A DNA stretch of 64,000 nucleotides. Source: Paenibacillus hamazuiensis. GTDB taxonomy: Bacteria > Bacillota > Bacilli > Paenibacillales > NBRC-103111. This document shows, piece after piece, positions 8,670-18,308 of the stretch (the first letter of the stretch is position 1; each line of letters opens with the position of its first letter). Position numbers and translations under genes: made by a program. Below the pieces are notes generated by a model. The model ran no database searches and was not told the DNA's origin. It was given only the letters and a program-made list of their open reading frames with translations. The stretch lies in assembly GCF_023276405.1 (NCBI RefSeq), contig NZ_JALRMO010000001.1:310001-374000 (forward strand), given 5' to 3'.

Positions 8670-9545
8670 ATGACCACAAAAATAGCGCCGCAGCGGATCG
8701 CCGACGCCGTCATCATGCTGATCGTAGGCATCGCCCTGATCGTATGCCTCGTGCCGTTTCTGCATATCCTGTCGATCTCGCTGAGTTCAAAACAAGCGGT
8801 ACTATCGAATATCGTGACGATTTTTCCCCGCGAATTCGATCCGGAGGCGTACCGCATCGTGTTCCGTGACGCCGCGATGCTGAGAGCGATGGGCGTCACC
8901 ATCTTCCTGACGGTTACGTTCACGGCGGTCAGCATGATCATGAGCATTTGCGCCGCCTATCCTTTGACGAAGGACCGGCTGAAAGGAAAATCCTTTTTCA
9001 TGCTGCTGATCGTATTTACGATGTTTTTTAGCGGCGGGCTGATCCCCGAATATTTGCTGGTGAAGGAGCTCGGGCTGCTCAACAGCCTGCTGGCGCTCAT
9101 CGTGCCCGGCATGATCAGCGCATTTAACCTGATTATCCTGAAAACGTTCTTTTCCTCCATTCCGGCGAGTCTGGAGGAATCGGCTTATCTGGACGGCTGC
9201 TCGCATATCGGCATTTTGACCCGCATCGTGCTGCCGTTGTCGCTGCCGGTGCTCGCAACGCTCAGCTTGTTTTACGCCGTCTCCCGTTGGAACGGATTTA
9301 TGGATGCGCTGTTTTACATCACGGATTCCCAATTGTTCCCGATCCAGCTCAAGCTGTATCAAATCATCATGAACAGCATGACCACGGATTTGACCGCGCA
9401 GGAAGGAGCCGCTCAGACGGAGGTTGTGCCCGAAGGACTGAAGGCGGCGAGCATCATGTTCGCGACGACGCCGATTCTGATCGTCTATCCGTGGCTGCAG
9501 CGGTATTTCGTGTCCGGCATCATGATCGGAGCCGTCAAAGGATGA
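8670..9545 (+). CDS. Carbohydrate ABC transporter permease, LplC/YtcP type
   Basis: The 291-residue permease has six predicted membrane helices and an EAA loop reading EESAYLDGCSHIGILTRIVLPL. The start ATG at 8670 follows AAGGGGG at the correct distance; reading the frame back to 8601 would run into the upstream gene. It lies 13 bases after the LplB-type permease and in the same operon, and forms the second half of the membrane channel. It ends 51 bases before the solute-binding lipoprotein. Confidence 0.92.
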   Translation: MTTKIAPQRIADAVIMLIVGIALIVCLVPFLHILSISLSSKQAVLSNIVTIFPREFDPEAYRIVFRDAAMLRAMGVTIFLTVTFTAVSMIMSICAAYPLTKDRLKGKSFFMLLIVFTMFFSGGLIPEYLLVKELGLLNSLLALIVPGMISAFNLIILKTFFSSIPASLEESAYLDGCSHIGILTRIVLPLSLPVLATLSLFYAVSRWNGFMDALFYITDSQLFPIQLKLYQIIMNSMTTDLTAQEGAAQTEVVPEGLKAASIMFATTPILIVYPWLQRYFVSGIMIGAVKG

Positions 9546-9596
9546 TAGCCGTTCTCCCCGGAGAACTATATAATAATACAAACAGGGGTGTTCCAG

Positions 9597-11186
9597 ATGA
9601 AAAATTACGCAAAAACGATCAACTTGTCGGCGGCCGCCTTGCTGCTGACCGGGTCGCTCGCCGCCTGCTCAAGCCCGGCGAAGGACGGTGCGCCGGCCGC
9701 GTCCGGCGGGAGCGGCGCTCCGAAGGAAACCGTAACGCTCAAGGTCGAAATGTTTGACAGAGGCAATACGCCGCCCGGAGCCGGGCCGGTCGACAACAAT
9801 TTTTGGACGCAGTGGATTCAGAAAAACTTCGGCGATCCGAACAACATCAAGCTGCAGTTTATTCCCGTGCCGCGCAACCAGGAGGTCGACAAGCTGAACG
9901 TGCTGATGTCGACCGGGGATGCGCCCGACATCGTGTTTACTTACGACATGAATACGATTTTCAACTATGTCAAAAGCGGCGGCTTGACCGACCTCGGCAA
10001 GCTGATCGACGAGCACGGCCCAAATTTGAAAAAGTTCCTCGGACCGGAAACGCTGGCCTACGGCGTATTCGGCGGCAAGCAGTATACGATTCCGGCCAAA
10101 CGCACGCTGCAGTACGCCCACGCCTCGATGATTCGCAAGGATTGGCTGGACAAGCTCGGACTGCCGGTGCCGAAAACGAAAGACGAATTTTACGCGGCGA
10201 TGAAAGCGTTTAAGGAAAAAGATCCGGGGAATACCGGCGGCAAGGTGATTCCTTACGGGTTTGCGGCTATGAACGGCAGCAACTATGTTTCCGCGAATAT
10301 GCTTATCAGCAGTTTCGTCAAGAAGACATCGGAGGAGGATTTCTACGCCTTGCCCGATTTCCTGAAGCCGGGCTACAAGGACGGCGTCCAGTTCCTGAAC
10401 AAAATGAATCAGGAAGGCCTCATCAGCCCCGATTTTGCACTGGATAAAGACATGAAGAAATTCGAAAGCGACGTAGCGAACGGATATGTCGGCGCCTTCA
10501 CCGCGATTGCCGCACATCAAAACCTGATGCTTCCCGGCAACGTGTTCGATACCATGAAGAAGAACGTTCCCGGTGCCGAATACGTGTCGATGGACGCTTT
10601 TACGAACGAGGAGGGCAAACGTCCGAAGGCCATTTACGAGCCGACCGGGCTCCACATGATGATCCCGAAATCGAGCAAGCGAGCGGTGGAAGCGATCAAA
10701 TATTTGGACTGGATGTCCAAAAACGATGTGCTGTTTACTCTCACCAACGGACTGGAGGGTCAGCATTATACGATGGAAAACGGCTTTCCGAAGCCGATCG
10801 CGACGGATGAGGCGAAGAAGACGTTTTACAACAACGCGGATATCGCGATCGTGATCAACGGCAAAGATTTCGGCAGCAAGGAGAAAAACATCGAAGGCGC
10901 GGCTATCACTTATCCGAATTACAAGGAGCTGGCGAAGCAAAACATCGTCAATGCGCTGACCGACGGCTACACGCCGCCGCGATTCGACCGGCCGATCGAT
11001 GCGGACATCAAATACGGCAAAATAACCGGCGAAAAGGCGCAGGAAACCGTCGTCAAGAGCATCCTTGCGAAGCCTGCGGATTTCAATAAAATTTTTGACG
11101 ACGGCGTGGCGGAGTATTTGAAAATCGGCGGACAAGCCGTAATCGATGAGAAAAGAGCCGCCTACAAGGATATGAAGAAAAAGTAA
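9597..11186 (+). CDS. Extracellular solute-binding lipoprotein, LplA type
   Basis: The 529-residue lipoprotein has a signal sequence ending in the lipobox LAAC, with Cys24 as the lipidated residue. The large size and motifs such as DAPDIVFTYD place it with the LplA/YtcQ-like oligosaccharide-binding proteins. It probably captures the oligosaccharide released outside the cell and hands it to the two permeases upstream. ATG at 9597 follows CAGGGGTG; an in-frame GTG at 9588 lies inside that ribosome site and is less likely. The specific sugar is unknown; the nearby GH115-type enzyme hints at a glucuronate-decorated glycan. Confidence 0.92.
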   Translation: MKNYAKTINLSAAALLLTGSLAACSSPAKDGAPAASGGSGAPKETVTLKVEMFDRGNTPPGAGPVDNNFWTQWIQKNFGDPNNIKLQFIPVPRNQEVDKLNVLMSTGDAPDIVFTYDMNTIFNYVKSGGLTDLGKLIDEHGPNLKKFLGPETLAYGVFGGKQYTIPAKRTLQYAHASMIRKDWLDKLGLPVPKTKDEFYAAMKAFKEKDPGNTGGKVIPYGFAAMNGSNYVSANMLISSFVKKTSEEDFYALPDFLKPGYKDGVQFLNKMNQEGLISPDFALDKDMKKFESDVANGYVGAFTAIAAHQNLMLPGNVFDTMKKNVPGAEYVSMDAFTNEEGKRPKAIYEPTGLHMMIPKSSKRAVEAIKYLDWMSKNDVLFTLTNGLEGQHYTMENGFPKPIATDEAKKTFYNNADIAIVINGKDFGSKEKNIEGAAITYPNYKELAKQNIVNALTDGYTPPRFDRPIDADIKYGKITGEKAQETVVKSILAKPADFNKIFDDGVAEYLKIGGQAVIDEKRAAYKDMKKK

Positions 11187-11199
11187 AAAAGCCGTAAGG

Positions 11200-11227
11200 C
11201 AAACCCCTTGGCGCGGCGAGGGGTTTG
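11200..11227 (+). terminator. Possible hairpin terminator or attenuator after the binding protein gene
   Basis: CAAACCCCT and AGGGGTTTG form a stem 13 bases after the stop codon. There is no long T run, so it may only stabilise the upstream mRNA or reduce read-through into the regulator gene. Confidence 0.4.
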
Positions 11228-11286
11228 TCTGCATGTTTCACATGTGAAATGTTTGGAGGACTTTCGGAGGCAGGAGATGAAGAAAC

Positions 11287-13545
11287 GTGAAGAAGACCAA
11301 TAATAACTACATCACCCGCATGCTGCTGTCGTATCTTCCGATCCTGTTTCTGACGGTCAGCGTTCTGGTTTTTATTTTTTTCGCGATCATCAATGAATTG
11401 AACGTGCGCAATGCGCTGCAGGCCAACAAGGTGACGACCGAATATACGGCCAATATGATCGACAGCTCGCTCAAGAGCATCGATATGGATTCGCGCAAAA
11501 TGATACAGAACAGCGCGGAGCTGCTGCATTTTCTCGACAGTGCGCCCGACCGGACGCTGGAATACGAGGTATCCAACGTGCTGAGCGGGCTTATGGTTCA
11601 ATACAGCTTTATCGATTCGGTCTACTTGTACCAGGCGAAAGACGGCAAGGTGCTCGATCAAAGCACGATCCGTCCGCTTGAAGAGTTTCCGGACCGTGGG
11701 TTCGTGCTGGAATCGCTGGAGAAACCGATCGCGGGCAACTGGACGGCTCCCCGCAGCAAAGGGGGAGAGCGGAACCCCGATGCCGAAGCGAAGGTGATTT
11801 CCCTCGTGCGGAAAATTCCGCTCGATTCCGGAAGTCTCGGCTGCATCATCATCAACGTTCGCGTATCCGCGCTCGATAAATTCATTGACCAGCTGATCGA
11901 CCGTAAAGTAACGCAGGCGCAAATTTACGATGCGGCGGGCCGGCCTTTTTTCCAGGAGGAGAAGCTTGAGCAGGGGATGAATGCGGACACCGTATCGGAT
12001 TATACGGGGTGGACGTACCGAACGGGCATCAAGGGAGGCCGGCTGTTCAGCTTTCTGCTTCAGGGGGGCGTCATGTGGGTGATGCTGGGGCTCGGCGCGA
12101 TTGCGTTCGCCATCGGCTCCACCTTCTATGTGACACGCCGCAGCTACAAGCCGATCGAAGCGATTTTGCACCGGATCGACCGGTTCTCGTCGGCGGTTAA
12201 AGCAAGCGACCTGAAGGAGAACAAAAACGAGTTCGCCTTCATCGATCAGGCGATCGAGAAGCTGATCACGAACAACATGGCGTTTCAGGAAAAGCAGCAG
12301 GAGCATATGGTCATACGCCGCCAGCAGTTTTTGCAAAGCCTGCTCAGCGGGGATTACGAAGCGGACGGCGGCATGTGGGAGCCGGAGCGGCAGCATTTCG
12401 GCCTCTCGGACGGGCATTTTATTGCGGCACTGCTGGAGATCGACCACTACGTGCAGTTTGCGCTGAAGTATAACCAGAAGGATCAGTCGCTGTTTAAGTT
12501 CGTCGTCAGCAGCGTGGCGTCGGAGATTGCCGAGCAGCGCCAAATGCGTGTGGTGGTCGAGTGGATTGCGAAAAATCAGCTCGTGCTGCTGCTCATTTCC
12601 GGCAGCGCGGTCGATCTGGAGCACCGGATGCTGCAGCTGTCCGAGCAGATCCGCTCCTGGATCGAAGAGCATCTGGAATTTACCGTGACGATCGGCATCG
12701 GCACGGCGTCGGACGATGCGGGCGATATTTGCCGCTCGTTCGAGGCTGCGGAGGAGGCGGTCGGCCACAAGGTGACGCTCGGCATCAACCAGATCATCGA
12801 CGCGGTGGAGGTCAAGGAAAAGCCGGCGGGCGAATGGTTTGTTTATTTGCAAATGATCCAGGCAGCCGTGCGTCATTTCCGCTTGTCGGAGCCGGAATGG
12901 ACGGGTGTTTTCGGGCGGCTGTTCCGGGAAATGGCCGTCCACCGGCTGCCGAAGGACGATGTGGAGCGGCTGCTGCATTATTTGATTTTTCAGACGGAGA
13001 GGGAGCTGGACGGGTGGCTGCCCGAAATCGTCAATGCCTGGGAGGCGCGGACGAAACCCGAGCTTCTGGAGGTGCTGGGGAAAAGGGATACGCTCGGCGA
13101 GCTGGAAAGCGGCTTCCGCAGCGCTTTTATGCAGCTGTCGGAGCTGATTGCCGAGCTCGGCCAGAGCCGCAAGCACAACAGCCTGATGAAGGAAATCCGG
13201 GATTACGTGGCCGAGCACTTCACCGATCCGAACCTTTCGCTGACGCTGCTCAGCGACCGTTTTCAAGTGAATCCGAAATATTTGAGTCAATTGTTTAAAG
13301 AGGAAATCGGGGAAAATTTCAGCGATTTCGTCATCGCGCTGCGCGTCGAGTTTGCGAAAAGGCTGCTCAGGGAAACAAGCGATACGGTGCAGGACATTTC
13401 TGCGAAAACCGGATACGCCACGGCGATTTCGTTCAACCGTATATTCAAAAAAGTGGTGGGCGTGTCGCCGGGCCAATACCGGGAGTCCGTTCAAACAACG
13501 GGGCAAATGGAAGAATATGGATCTGATGCGAAGGATGGGGGATAA
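11287..13545 (+). CDS. Membrane-anchored AraC-family transcriptional regulator
   Basis: The 752-residue protein begins with a membrane helix (about 13-38), continues with an extracytoplasmic sensor region to about residue 250, a second membrane helix (about 255-280), a long linker and a C-terminal AraC DNA-binding domain (about 640-740; NLSLTLLSDRFQVNPKYLSQLFKEE). This one-component architecture is common beside LplABC-type importers in Paenibacillus, where it senses sugar at the surface and activates the adjacent transporter. The start is GTG at 11287 after GGAGGCAGGAG. It probably acts on the box repeated at 591 and 7563, but this is inference. Confidence 0.9.
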   Translation: MKKTNNNYITRMLLSYLPILFLTVSVLVFIFFAIINELNVRNALQANKVTTEYTANMIDSSLKSIDMDSRKMIQNSAELLHFLDSAPDRTLEYEVSNVLSGLMVQYSFIDSVYLYQAKDGKVLDQSTIRPLEEFPDRGFVLESLEKPIAGNWTAPRSKGGERNPDAEAKVISLVRKIPLDSGSLGCIIINVRVSALDKFIDQLIDRKVTQAQIYDAAGRPFFQEEKLEQGMNADTVSDYTGWTYRTGIKGGRLFSFLLQGGVMWVMLGLGAIAFAIGSTFYVTRRSYKPIEAILHRIDRFSSAVKASDLKENKNEFAFIDQAIEKLITNNMAFQEKQQEHMVIRRQQFLQSLLSGDYEADGGMWEPERQHFGLSDGHFIAALLEIDHYVQFALKYNQKDQSLFKFVVSSVASEIAEQRQMRVVVEWIAKNQLVLLLISGSAVDLEHRMLQLSEQIRSWIEEHLEFTVTIGIGTASDDAGDICRSFEAAEEAVGHKVTLGINQIIDAVEVKEKPAGEWFVYLQMIQAAVRHFRLSEPEWTGVFGRLFREMAVHRLPKDDVERLLHYLIFQTERELDGWLPEIVNAWEARTKPELLEVLGKRDTLGELESGFRSAFMQLSELIAELGQSRKHNSLMKEIRDYVAEHFTDPNLSLTLLSDRFQVNPKYLSQLFKEEIGENFSDFVIALRVEFAKRLLRETSDTVQDISAKTGYATAISFNRIFKKVVGVSPGQYRESVQTTGQMEEYGSDAKDGG

Positions 13546-13546
13546 A

Positions 13547-15661
13547 ATGATTTTGACAGGGCAAAAGGAGCTGCGGTTTGGCGGCGCGATCCGCATCCGC
13601 ATTCCGGCATTGCCGGCTTCTCCGGTGGAGCACGCGCTGCGCATGCTGTCGAGAGATTGGCAGGCGGTGCTCGGAGAAGCGCCGGTGATGTCGGCGGAGC
13701 CGTACGAAGAAGCGGATCTGGGAATCCGTTATGCGGTCGATGAAGACGGGATTGCAGAGCGTCCGGAAGCGTTCGGCTTCCGGTTTGGCGCTGCGGCGGG
13801 ACAGCGTCCGCGTATGGAAATTGTGGGACGCGACGACCTGGGTCTCGTTTACGGCATATTGGAATTCAGCCGGAGGTTTTTGGGCATCGAACCGTTCTGG
13901 TTTTGGATGGACCAGCGCGTGGAGAGGCGGAGCGAGATCGCAGTTCCGTGCGTGCCCTATGATGCACCCGCGCCGAAAACCCGGTTTCGCGGATGGTTCG
14001 TCAACGACGAGGTATGCCTGATCGGCTGGAAGGAGCCGTATCCGCCGTCGCGGGAGGTTTGGCTGCCCGTGTTCGAAGCGCTGCTGCGCTGCGGCGGCAA
14101 CATGGTCATTCCCGGCACCGATCTGCCGAAAACCGGCGTTCATTTTGACGTCGCCTCCGAGATGGGGCTGTGGGTGACGCATCATCACGCCGAGCCGCTC
14201 GGAGCCGAGATGTTTCTCCGCGCCTATCCGGGGAAGGCGGCCAGCTACCGGGAAGAGCCGGAGCTGTTCGAGGCGCTGTGGCGGGAGGCGATCGAGAAGC
14301 AGAAGGGGCGCAGCGTGCTGTGGGTGCTTTCGTTCCGCGGGCAGGGCGACAAGCCGTTTTGGGAAAACGACCCTTCGTTTGATACGCCGGAAAAACGCGG
14401 CGCGATGATCGGCAAGGTCGTGCGCAGGCAATACGACATGGTCGCCGAGGCGGTGGAGCATCCGGTCTGCTGCGTCGCGCTGTACGGCGAAATCGCCGAG
14501 CTGTACAAGGGCGGTTACATCGACCTGCCGGACGACGTGATCAAAATATGGGCCGACAACGGATACGGCAAAATGGTGTCGCGCCGCCACGGCAGCACCA
14601 ACCTGCGCGTGCCGTCCCTGCCGGAGCCGGGCGATACGGGAAAACACGGTATCTATTACCACGTGACGTTTCACGATTTGCAGGCGTCGAATCATTTGAC
14701 GCTGTTTCCGGGTTCCGCCGATTTTATCCGGCGGGAGGTGGAGAGTGCGTTTGCGGCAGGTGCCGGGGAATACGTGCTCGTGAACTGCGGCAACATCCGT
14801 CCGCATGTATATACGCTCGATTTGCTGCGCGAATTGTGGAACGAGGGGATGGCGGACACGGGCAAACACTTGGACGAATTCGTCGATACGTATTATGGCG
14901 GCAGCGGCGATCTCCAATCGGAGATTGCCGGGCTGTACAGAACGTACTCCGAAGCGGCGATTCCTTATGGTCCTCATGAGGACGATTTGGCCGGCGACGA
15001 ATTTTACCACCACCCTGCCCGCAAAATCATCAGCCACTGGCTTCAGGGCAAGGGCGATCAGCCGCACCGCGGGCTGATCTGGGCGGCCGGCGACGTGCCG
15101 TTTGCGGAGCAGGTCCGCTACTTCGAGCAGCGGTGCGCCGAGGGGCTGGAGCGCTGGTCGGAGTGGCTGGAGCGCTGCGACAGGCTGATTGACAAGCTGA
15201 ACGATCCGCAGGACCGGCAGCGCGTCTCCGATCATCTGCGGTTTCACGGCGTCCTGCACCGTTCCGGCTGCGAAGGCTTTATGCGGCTGTGCCGCGCATA
15301 CAAAGCTTATACGGCCGGTCATTATCCGCAAGCGTTCGTGTTCGCCTCCCAGGCGTTATGGGGCTACCGGGAAGGGCTTCAAGCTTTGCGCGAGGCGGAG
15401 CACGGCAAGTGGGAGCGCTTCTACAGCGCGGACTGGCTGACCAACATCGAAAGCACCGTGAACAACGTGGATACGCTCAGGCGGTTTTTGCGGATGCACG
15501 GAGACAGCCCGGACTTTTTCCTCTGGTACAAGGAATACCTCATGCCGGAAACGGAGAAGCACATCTACCTGGAAAACACGCACCGCAAGCCGCTGTCGGA
15601 CGACGACCTGGCGGCCCGGTTAAAGATGAAGTTTGATTCCGCAGGGAGTTTGCTTCCCTAA
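13547..15661 (+). CDS. Glycosyl hydrolase family 115-like protein
   Basis: The 704-residue protein has features of GH115 (xylan alpha-1,2-glucuronidase): an N-terminal region with GRDDLGLVYGILEFSRR, then RGWFVNDEVCLIGW, and a catalytic-region stretch GIYYHVTFHDLQ. It lacks a signal peptide, so it would act on imported fragments. Characterised GH115 enzymes are usually longer, near 900 or more residues, so this one is short. ATG at 13547 follows GGATGGGGG, right after the AraC gene with one intervening base, so the two are co-transcribed. Its stop overlaps the stop of the convergent gene by 4 bases. Family assignment is by motif recall. Confidence 0.7.
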   Translation: MILTGQKELRFGGAIRIRIPALPASPVEHALRMLSRDWQAVLGEAPVMSAEPYEEADLGIRYAVDEDGIAERPEAFGFRFGAAAGQRPRMEIVGRDDLGLVYGILEFSRRFLGIEPFWFWMDQRVERRSEIAVPCVPYDAPAPKTRFRGWFVNDEVCLIGWKEPYPPSREVWLPVFEALLRCGGNMVIPGTDLPKTGVHFDVASEMGLWVTHHHAEPLGAEMFLRAYPGKAASYREEPELFEALWREAIEKQKGRSVLWVLSFRGQGDKPFWENDPSFDTPEKRGAMIGKVVRRQYDMVAEAVEHPVCCVALYGEIAELYKGGYIDLPDDVIKIWADNGYGKMVSRRHGSTNLRVPSLPEPGDTGKHGIYYHVTFHDLQASNHLTLFPGSADFIRREVESAFAAGAGEYVLVNCGNIRPHVYTLDLLRELWNEGMADTGKHLDEFVDTYYGGSGDLQSEIAGLYRTYSEAAIPYGPHEDDLAGDEFYHHPARKIISHWLQGKGDQPHRGLIWAAGDVPFAEQVRYFEQRCAEGLERWSEWLERCDRLIDKLNDPQDRQRVSDHLRFHGVLHRSGCEGFMRLCRAYKAYTAGHYPQAFVFASQALWGYREGLQALREAEHGKWERFYSADWLTNIESTVNNVDTLRRFLRMHGDSPDFFLWYKEYLMPETEKHIYLENTHRKPLSDDDLAARLKMKFDSAGSLLP

Positions 15662-16512
15662 GCCGGGCTTATTTCAACACGAACCCGATTTAACGTATAC
15701 TTTTCCAGCATGTAAATGATCAGTAGACTCGCCGCGCGAATGCAGACCAAGTAAATTAATTTCCAGCCGGCGTGGAAAATCAATATACCGGTGTTCAAGA
15801 GAATAACATCGGTGAATACGAGCAGAAAAAAGGGGACCACGTTCCAGATTTTATTCTTGGGCACGTACATAAAAAAGATGACGATAAAAGCCATCGCTAC
15901 GTGGTATAAAAATCCGCTGAACAACGTGCTGTCCCTGTAAATGTTCTCGACCCAATGCACGCGAAAAAACTGTTTGTCAAAGAGCATCAGCACGCTGGTC
16001 GGAGTTTGCAAAATGACCCATGCAATCGTCCAAAAAACGGTAATCCGCGGGGATGAACGCTTGGTTTCATGCAAAATGACGTACCACAGCCTCATGACAA
16101 CCAGGAAACCGAATGTAATGATGCCGGTCATGTAAGTCTGCCACCAATAGTGAGTGTAAACGCCGGTTTTGACAAACACCACCTCGGTCAACATGAACAA
16201 GACGGAAATCAGACCGAGCCAAAGGTAAGACGGCTGAACAACCATGACCAAAACGGCGGTCGAAGCCCATAATGCCGAATTGGCAATGATATGTCCGATA
16301 ATATTTTCTTGAAACGGATCGGGGTATAGTCCGGGTTTATAGGCGTAAGCGTTAAATACGAAGAGTACGACAGCTTCGCCTACCCACGTCCAGGCCGTCG
16401 TGAACAAAAAATAAGTGAACCAATCCGCCGCGTTGCCCATTCGATACACCGTGTAGCCGGAAATGATCGCTCCGATGATGATCAATCCGTAGTACCATAT
16501 CATATTCGGCAT
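15658..16512 (-). CDS. CBO0543-type multispanning membrane protein
   Basis: The 284-residue protein is very hydrophobic with about eight predicted membrane helices and ends in a short basic tail. The pattern, including an aromatic-rich DWFTYFLFTTAWTWVGE segment and YTHYWWQTYMTG, resembles the CBO0543 family of Bacillales and Clostridia, whose function is unknown. ATG at 16512 has AAGGGAAGGG upstream. It ends by a 4-base tail-to-tail overlap with the GH115-like gene. The cupin gene lies upstream on the same strand, 87 bases away. Confidence 0.65.
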   Translation of the reverse strand: MPNMIWYYGLIIIGAIISGYTVYRMGNAADWFTYFLFTTAWTWVGEAVVLFVFNAYAYKPGLYPDPFQENIIGHIIANSALWASTAVLVMVVQPSYLWLGLISVLFMLTEVVFVKTGVYTHYWWQTYMTGIITFGFLVVMRLWYVILHETKRSSPRITVFWTIAWVILQTPTSVLMLFDKQFFRVHWVENIYRDSTLFSGFLYHVAMAFIVIFFMYVPKNKIWNVVPFFLLVFTDVILLNTGILIFHAGWKLIYLVCIRAASLLIIYMLEKYTLNRVRVEISPA

Positions 16513-16589
16513 AAGTCCCTTCCCTTGGAAACGGCATATTTCCTATGATTTCCAAATTCCAGGGTTTTTCATACGCGGACATACAAGAT

Positions 16590-16611
16590 CAGGCCGCCCT
16601 TAGGGCGACCT
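16590..16611 (-). other. Hairpin overlapping the cupin stop codon
   Basis: AGGTCGCCC and GGGCGGCCT (minus-strand reading) pair around TAA, and the gene's stop codon sits in the loop. There is no T run. It could be a mild terminator or RNA-stability element. Confidence 0.3.
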
Positions 16612-17181
16612 GTTTGCTCCTATTCTCCATCGTATCTCTCCGGGATCGGGCGGACCTATGATAACGGTCTGATCGACCGGCTTGACCGCCTCGGTCCACT
16701 GAGGGGCATGGATGCCGTATACGATCTGTAATACCTCGGGAGGCGTTTTCCTCAGGACGTCGGACCCGTAAATGATCTGAAAGTCTTTATTGTCGAAGCT
16801 GACCACGAAGCGGGTTTGATCCGTGACCGCAATCGTCCAGTGCCACCAGCCCGTCGGAATATACACCGACTGCAGCGGCCCGACGCGGTAGCTCAGCACT
16901 TGAAGGGTAAAAGGATTCAGAATGGATTCGACGATCTCTCCTTGTATCATATAGAGGAGTTCGTTTGCATTGGGGTGCCAGTGAGGTTCGATGCTGTGTC
17001 CCTTGCTCAAAAACACGTCGACCAAACTTAAGCCTTGTATGACGGGCAGCTGTTTCGCGGTTTGGTAAAGAATAAAGTTTCGGTCGTCCTTCACGAAGTA
17101 GGGGGAAGACCTTAAGTCGAAGGACAAATTTAATGAAGACGAGCTGTAGGAGGTTTGATCGTTAGCGGTGGTCATTCTCAT
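16600..17181 (-). CDS. Cupin-domain protein
   Basis: The 193-residue protein has a single cupin barrel: the first metal motif is HWHPNANELLYMIQGE (about 66-81) and the second lies around VYIPTGWWHWT (about 108-118). The spacing resembles oxalate decarboxylase/germin-like bicupins, but only one domain is present. It probably binds a divalent metal through the histidines and glutamate. No signal peptide. The substrate cannot be told. It is on its own or in a two-gene unit with the membrane protein downstream. Confidence 0.75.
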   Translation of the reverse strand: MRMTTANDQTSYSSSSLNLSFDLRSSPYFVKDDRNFILYQTAKQLPVIQGLSLVDVFLSKGHSIEPHWHPNANELLYMIQGEIVESILNPFTLQVLSYRVGPLQSVYIPTGWWHWTIAVTDQTRFVVSFDNKDFQIIYGSDVLRKTPPEVLQIVYGIHAPQWTEAVKPVDQTVIIGPPDPGEIRWRIGANRSP

Positions 17182-17486
17182 GATTCACGCCTTTCCTAAC
17201 AGGATGATCAGGAATGAAACATCAGGCACACAAGAGTATATTCGGGGAATCGTAAATCATGATTATATAGATGTCAATGACGAATCCGACGAACTGCGGG
17301 AACCGCAGGGATCGCTTGGCGAACTTCGTTTTGCCCGGAGGCGGTCGTTCTGCCGCTCGGGACGATTGCTTCTGCAAGCGCGTGCACTTGCTAAACTTGA
17401 AGAGGCAGTTCCCTCAGCCATCATCATGGCTGGGGGACTGCCCCTTTGCGCACTGCTCGCCGTAAATTTTGTCGCGAAGGCTGCCG
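17182..17486. other. Intergenic region with a strong inverted repeat
   Basis: No gene is supported. A long inverted repeat (17404-17442) has arms starting GGCAGTTCCCTCAGCCAT and ending ATGGCTGGGGGACTGCC. It lies downstream of the bcrC-like gene's end and has no clear T run on either strand. It may terminate or insulate transcription. Confidence 0.5.
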
Positions 17487-18092
17487 TTATTTTCGCGACG
17501 TTTTCGGCTTCCAGAATTTATGTTCCAGTTTTTCATACTGTTCAATAAAAAAGTTCATTACATGGCTTGTTTTTCCATCGTGACAGATGAGTTTGTAGAC
17601 GGCTATGGCAGAGAAGGTTCCTATCGTCATTCCGGTTACCACATCGGATGGGTAATGGACACCTGTCCAAATTCTCGAGAAGGCAATACCCGCGGCAAGT
17701 AAGATCAGCGGTAAACCGGCTTTTTTCCTCCAAAGCCAAACGGATACCGCGATGGCAAAAGCACCCGCCGCATGATCGCTCGGAAAAGAGGCATTCGCCG
17801 CATGTGGTATAAGTTGAACGACATGATGCGTTACAAACGGTCTGTCTCTGTAAAGAAACGTACCCAGCAAAACGTTAGTCCCCAATGCCAGACAAGCCGA
17901 TAACAAGGCGTGGCCAACCATGCGTCTGTTTTGAGGCGTCCTTATGAACCAATATAGAATCACGGCCATGTAAAAAACGTATTCCCCGCCCTCGGCAAGA
18001 AAATCCATCAAGGGGTTTAAGAAGGACTTCGAAATCGCCAAATCGTTAATGCTTTTAAACCATTCGTAGTCAAATTGTGCCAATAAGTTCAT
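17487..18092 (-). CDS. bcrC: Undecaprenyl-diphosphate phosphatase, BcrC/PAP2 type
   Basis: The 201-residue PAP2-superfamily membrane protein shows the three-part phosphatase signature: a basic motif YRDRPF (about 80-85), PSDHAAG (about 102-108) and SRIWTGVHYPSDV (about 138-150). Enzymes of this type dephosphorylate undecaprenyl diphosphate at the outer membrane face to recycle the peptidoglycan carrier lipid and give bacitracin tolerance. ATG at 18092 follows AAGGGAAG. A separate bacitracin-type Bce module is encoded at 55.8-60.3 kb, but not adjacent. The exact substrate is inferred from similarity. Confidence 0.82.
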   Translation of the reverse strand: MNLLAQFDYEWFKSINDLAISKSFLNPLMDFLAEGGEYVFYMAVILYWFIRTPQNRRMVGHALLSACLALGTNVLLGTFLYRDRPFVTHHVVQLIPHAANASFPSDHAAGAFAIAVSVWLWRKKAGLPLILLAAGIAFSRIWTGVHYPSDVVTGMTIGTFSAIAVYKLICHDGKTSHVMNFFIEQYEKLEHKFWKPKTSRK

Positions 18093-18308
18093 CTGTTCAG
18101 CTTCCCTTCGTCGTACTTGGCAGTCAATGAAGGAAATTATAATAGGTTTAGCTGAAAATTACATTAAAAAAGGGCCACTCCATGCGGTTAACTGGAGCGG
18201 AGGCGCACGGGTGCATATGCCGCGTTACTATAGAGGGGCTCGGATTGCCTATTCTATCGTTCATTTTTTTTGTACGGCCCGTCGCTGCGATTTGCGGCGG
18301 GCCGATTC

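Noticed and set aside
11083-13644. Very long minus-strand open frame (853 codons) opposite the AraC regulator gene
   Set aside because: It is antisense to a well-supported AraC regulator, has low-complexity His/Arg-rich composition typical of GC-rich shadow frames and no ribosome site.
13445-15331. Minus-strand frame of 628 codons opposite the GH115-like gene
   Set aside because: It is a shadow of the plus-strand gene, with no recognisable domain and no ribosome site.
18275-18305. GC-rich hairpin with a neighbouring T run as a terminator of the SDR gene
   Set aside because: The T run lies on the wrong side: on the minus strand the hairpin is followed by A's, so it does not fit a rho-independent terminator.
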